A stretch of 23,095 bases of DNA, from the NCBI GenBank assembly GCA_964624395.1, contig CAZUWY010000028.1, forward strand, positions 1 through 23,095, given 5' to 3'. The position numbers and the translations under genes were made by a program. Positions 22,546 through 23,095 of the stretch are shown here, piece by piece. The notes under the pieces were generated by a model. The model did not search any database and was not told where the DNA came from. It saw only the letters and a program-made list of their open reading frames with translations. The DNA is from UBA1046 sp964624395 (GTDB lineage Bacteria; Bacillota; Clostridia; Saccharofermentanales; DTU023). Each line of letters starts with the position of its first letter. The stretch's first letter is position 1.

Positions 22546-22618
22546 CTTGCTAATGAAGGCATAATCGCGAGAAATGCTGCATCAGGCCGTCTTGGTCACA
22601 GCCAGCTCAAGCAGCTGG

Positions 22619-23095
22619 TTAATCTTGAAACTCCTCTATGGTTGGAAACCATTCTTCATCAATATCCTCTCCGCTATCATCTGTAATGCTTTCTACGGTT
22701 GCCTGCGGGTTTTGATTCTGATAAAGGCTGTCCAGGCCCAGAATCTTTCTTAGTTCGGCAATATCTTTGACCGGATTGTAGCGGATCAGCAGGATAATTA
22801 TAATGATCAGAATTAAAAGAAAAGTTAAGATATTTTTTATTTTTGACTGCTGGCTTTCTTGCCTAAATTTTCTCTTTACGCGGTCAACCGTTGTATATCC
22901 TTTCAAGCGATATAATCTGGCGCCTGTTTTAAGCTGGGACTCAAGGTCCAGATTGTCATGGCTTAAACCTTTTCTGAAGATGCCCTTTTTCTTGCCCTTT
23001 AAGGCCTCCGGCGGCAGCTGGTAGCGCTGCGAATAACTGGCTGCCTGTGATTGTTGTGGCAGATCATCTCCCGGCCGATAAAAGGATGTATCATT
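22619..23095 (-). CDS. Unrecognised single-pass membrane protein, partial (5' end outside the window)
   Basis: The frame is open from its stop (22619-22621) to the window edge, so at least 158 codons of a longer gene are present; the TTG at 22906 is an internal codon, not a convincing start. The visible part begins with a polar, Q/S/P-containing stretch, then a Lys-rich segment (KGKKKGIFRKG at about 23005-22970) and basic residues before one very hydrophobic helix (ILTFLLILIIIIILLI, about 22830-22785). A C-terminal part of about 50 residues is acidic (DDSGEDIDEEW). By the positive-inside rule the N-terminal part is cytoplasmic and the acidic tail outside. I recognise no family. A bidirectional terminator lies downstream. 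Confidence 0.75.
   Translation of the reverse strand, partial: NDTSFYRPGDDLPQQSQAASYSQRYQLPPEALKGKKKGIFRKGLSHDNLDLESQLKTGARLYRLKGYTTVDRVKRKFRQESQQSKIKNILTFLLILIIIIILLIRYNPVKDIAELRKILGLDSLYQNQNPQATVESITDDSGEDIDEEWFPTIEEFQD

Larger units (their letters stand above)
22131..22618. other. 488-base gap without a supportable gene
   Basis: From 22180 to 22340 the + strand is G-poor and rich in A and C, with words such as CAATC, CCAAT and AATTC that look like decayed pentamer repeats. It leads into the (CCAAT)7 tract, then four inverted repeats (22385-22416, 22421-22435, 22474-22501, 22520-22541). The last 75 bases hold one more short hairpin, CCAGCT-CAAGC-AGCTGG (22602-22618 including the stop region), with no T-run. 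No tRNA or known RNA family was recognised. Confidence 0.7.

Noticed and set aside
22506..22565. A 19-codon reading frame (MEDKNYLPLKGG...)
   Set aside because: It runs through the bidirectional terminator, has no ribosome binding site and resembles no known peptide.

Overview
The window reads as chromosomal DNA of a Bacillota bacterium, most likely a member of Clostridia. The basis is the gene order acpP-rnc-smc-ftsY-ylxM-ffh-rpsP-khpA-rimM-trmD-rplS-rbgA-rnhB, the strong AGGAGG-type ribosome binding sites, the use of TTG and GTG starts, and Bacillota-type genes such as ylxM, khpA and rbgA. The species cannot be named from the sequence. No rRNA, tRNA, CRISPR array, insertion sequence or prophage gene was found. 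Most of the window is compact housekeeping DNA.

Region 1 (1-12118): acpP has a candidate promoter and its own strong terminator. A tightly packed run follows on the + strand: RNase III, Smc, then the SRP pair FtsY and Ffh with YlxM between them. Next come ribosomal protein S16, the KH-domain protein KhpA, the 16S maturation factor RimM, the tRNA methyltransferase TrmD, L19 (with a candidate promoter and leader, and a terminator), the 50S assembly GTPase RbgA, and a single-polypeptide fusion of RNase HII with a YraN domain. Several junctions overlap by 1-4 bases (TAATG, ATGA), which suggests translational coupling. S16 carries a long acidic, alanine-rich tail.

Region 2 (12119-19704): a HutC-type GntR regulator, whose promoter overlaps an 18-base palindrome fitting the GntR operator pattern, is packed directly against a cysteine desulfurase and thiI (4-thiouridine or thiazole sulfur transfer). 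glyA and rarA follow. Then comes a second desulfurase with its scaffold (iscS-iscU) for Fe-S cluster assembly. Sulfur mobilisation is therefore handled by two separate desulfurase modules about 5 kb apart.

Region 3 (19705-23095): a Xer-family tyrosine recombinase lies on the - strand and ends flush against iscU (shared TGATCA). It diverges from a fused ThrE-type threonine/serine exporter. A 488-base non-coding stretch follows. It holds a (CCAAT)7 pentamer tract inside a G-poor degenerate region, several hairpins, and a 28-bp sequence with perfect 11-bp arms around a 6-bp centre, which is exactly the architecture of a Xer recombination (dif-like) site. The window ends inside an unrecognised single-pass membrane protein on the - strand. 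The dif-like site, about 1.8 kb from a Xer recombinase gene and at a point where gene orientation changes, is the most interesting lead, but it needs a whole-genome check.
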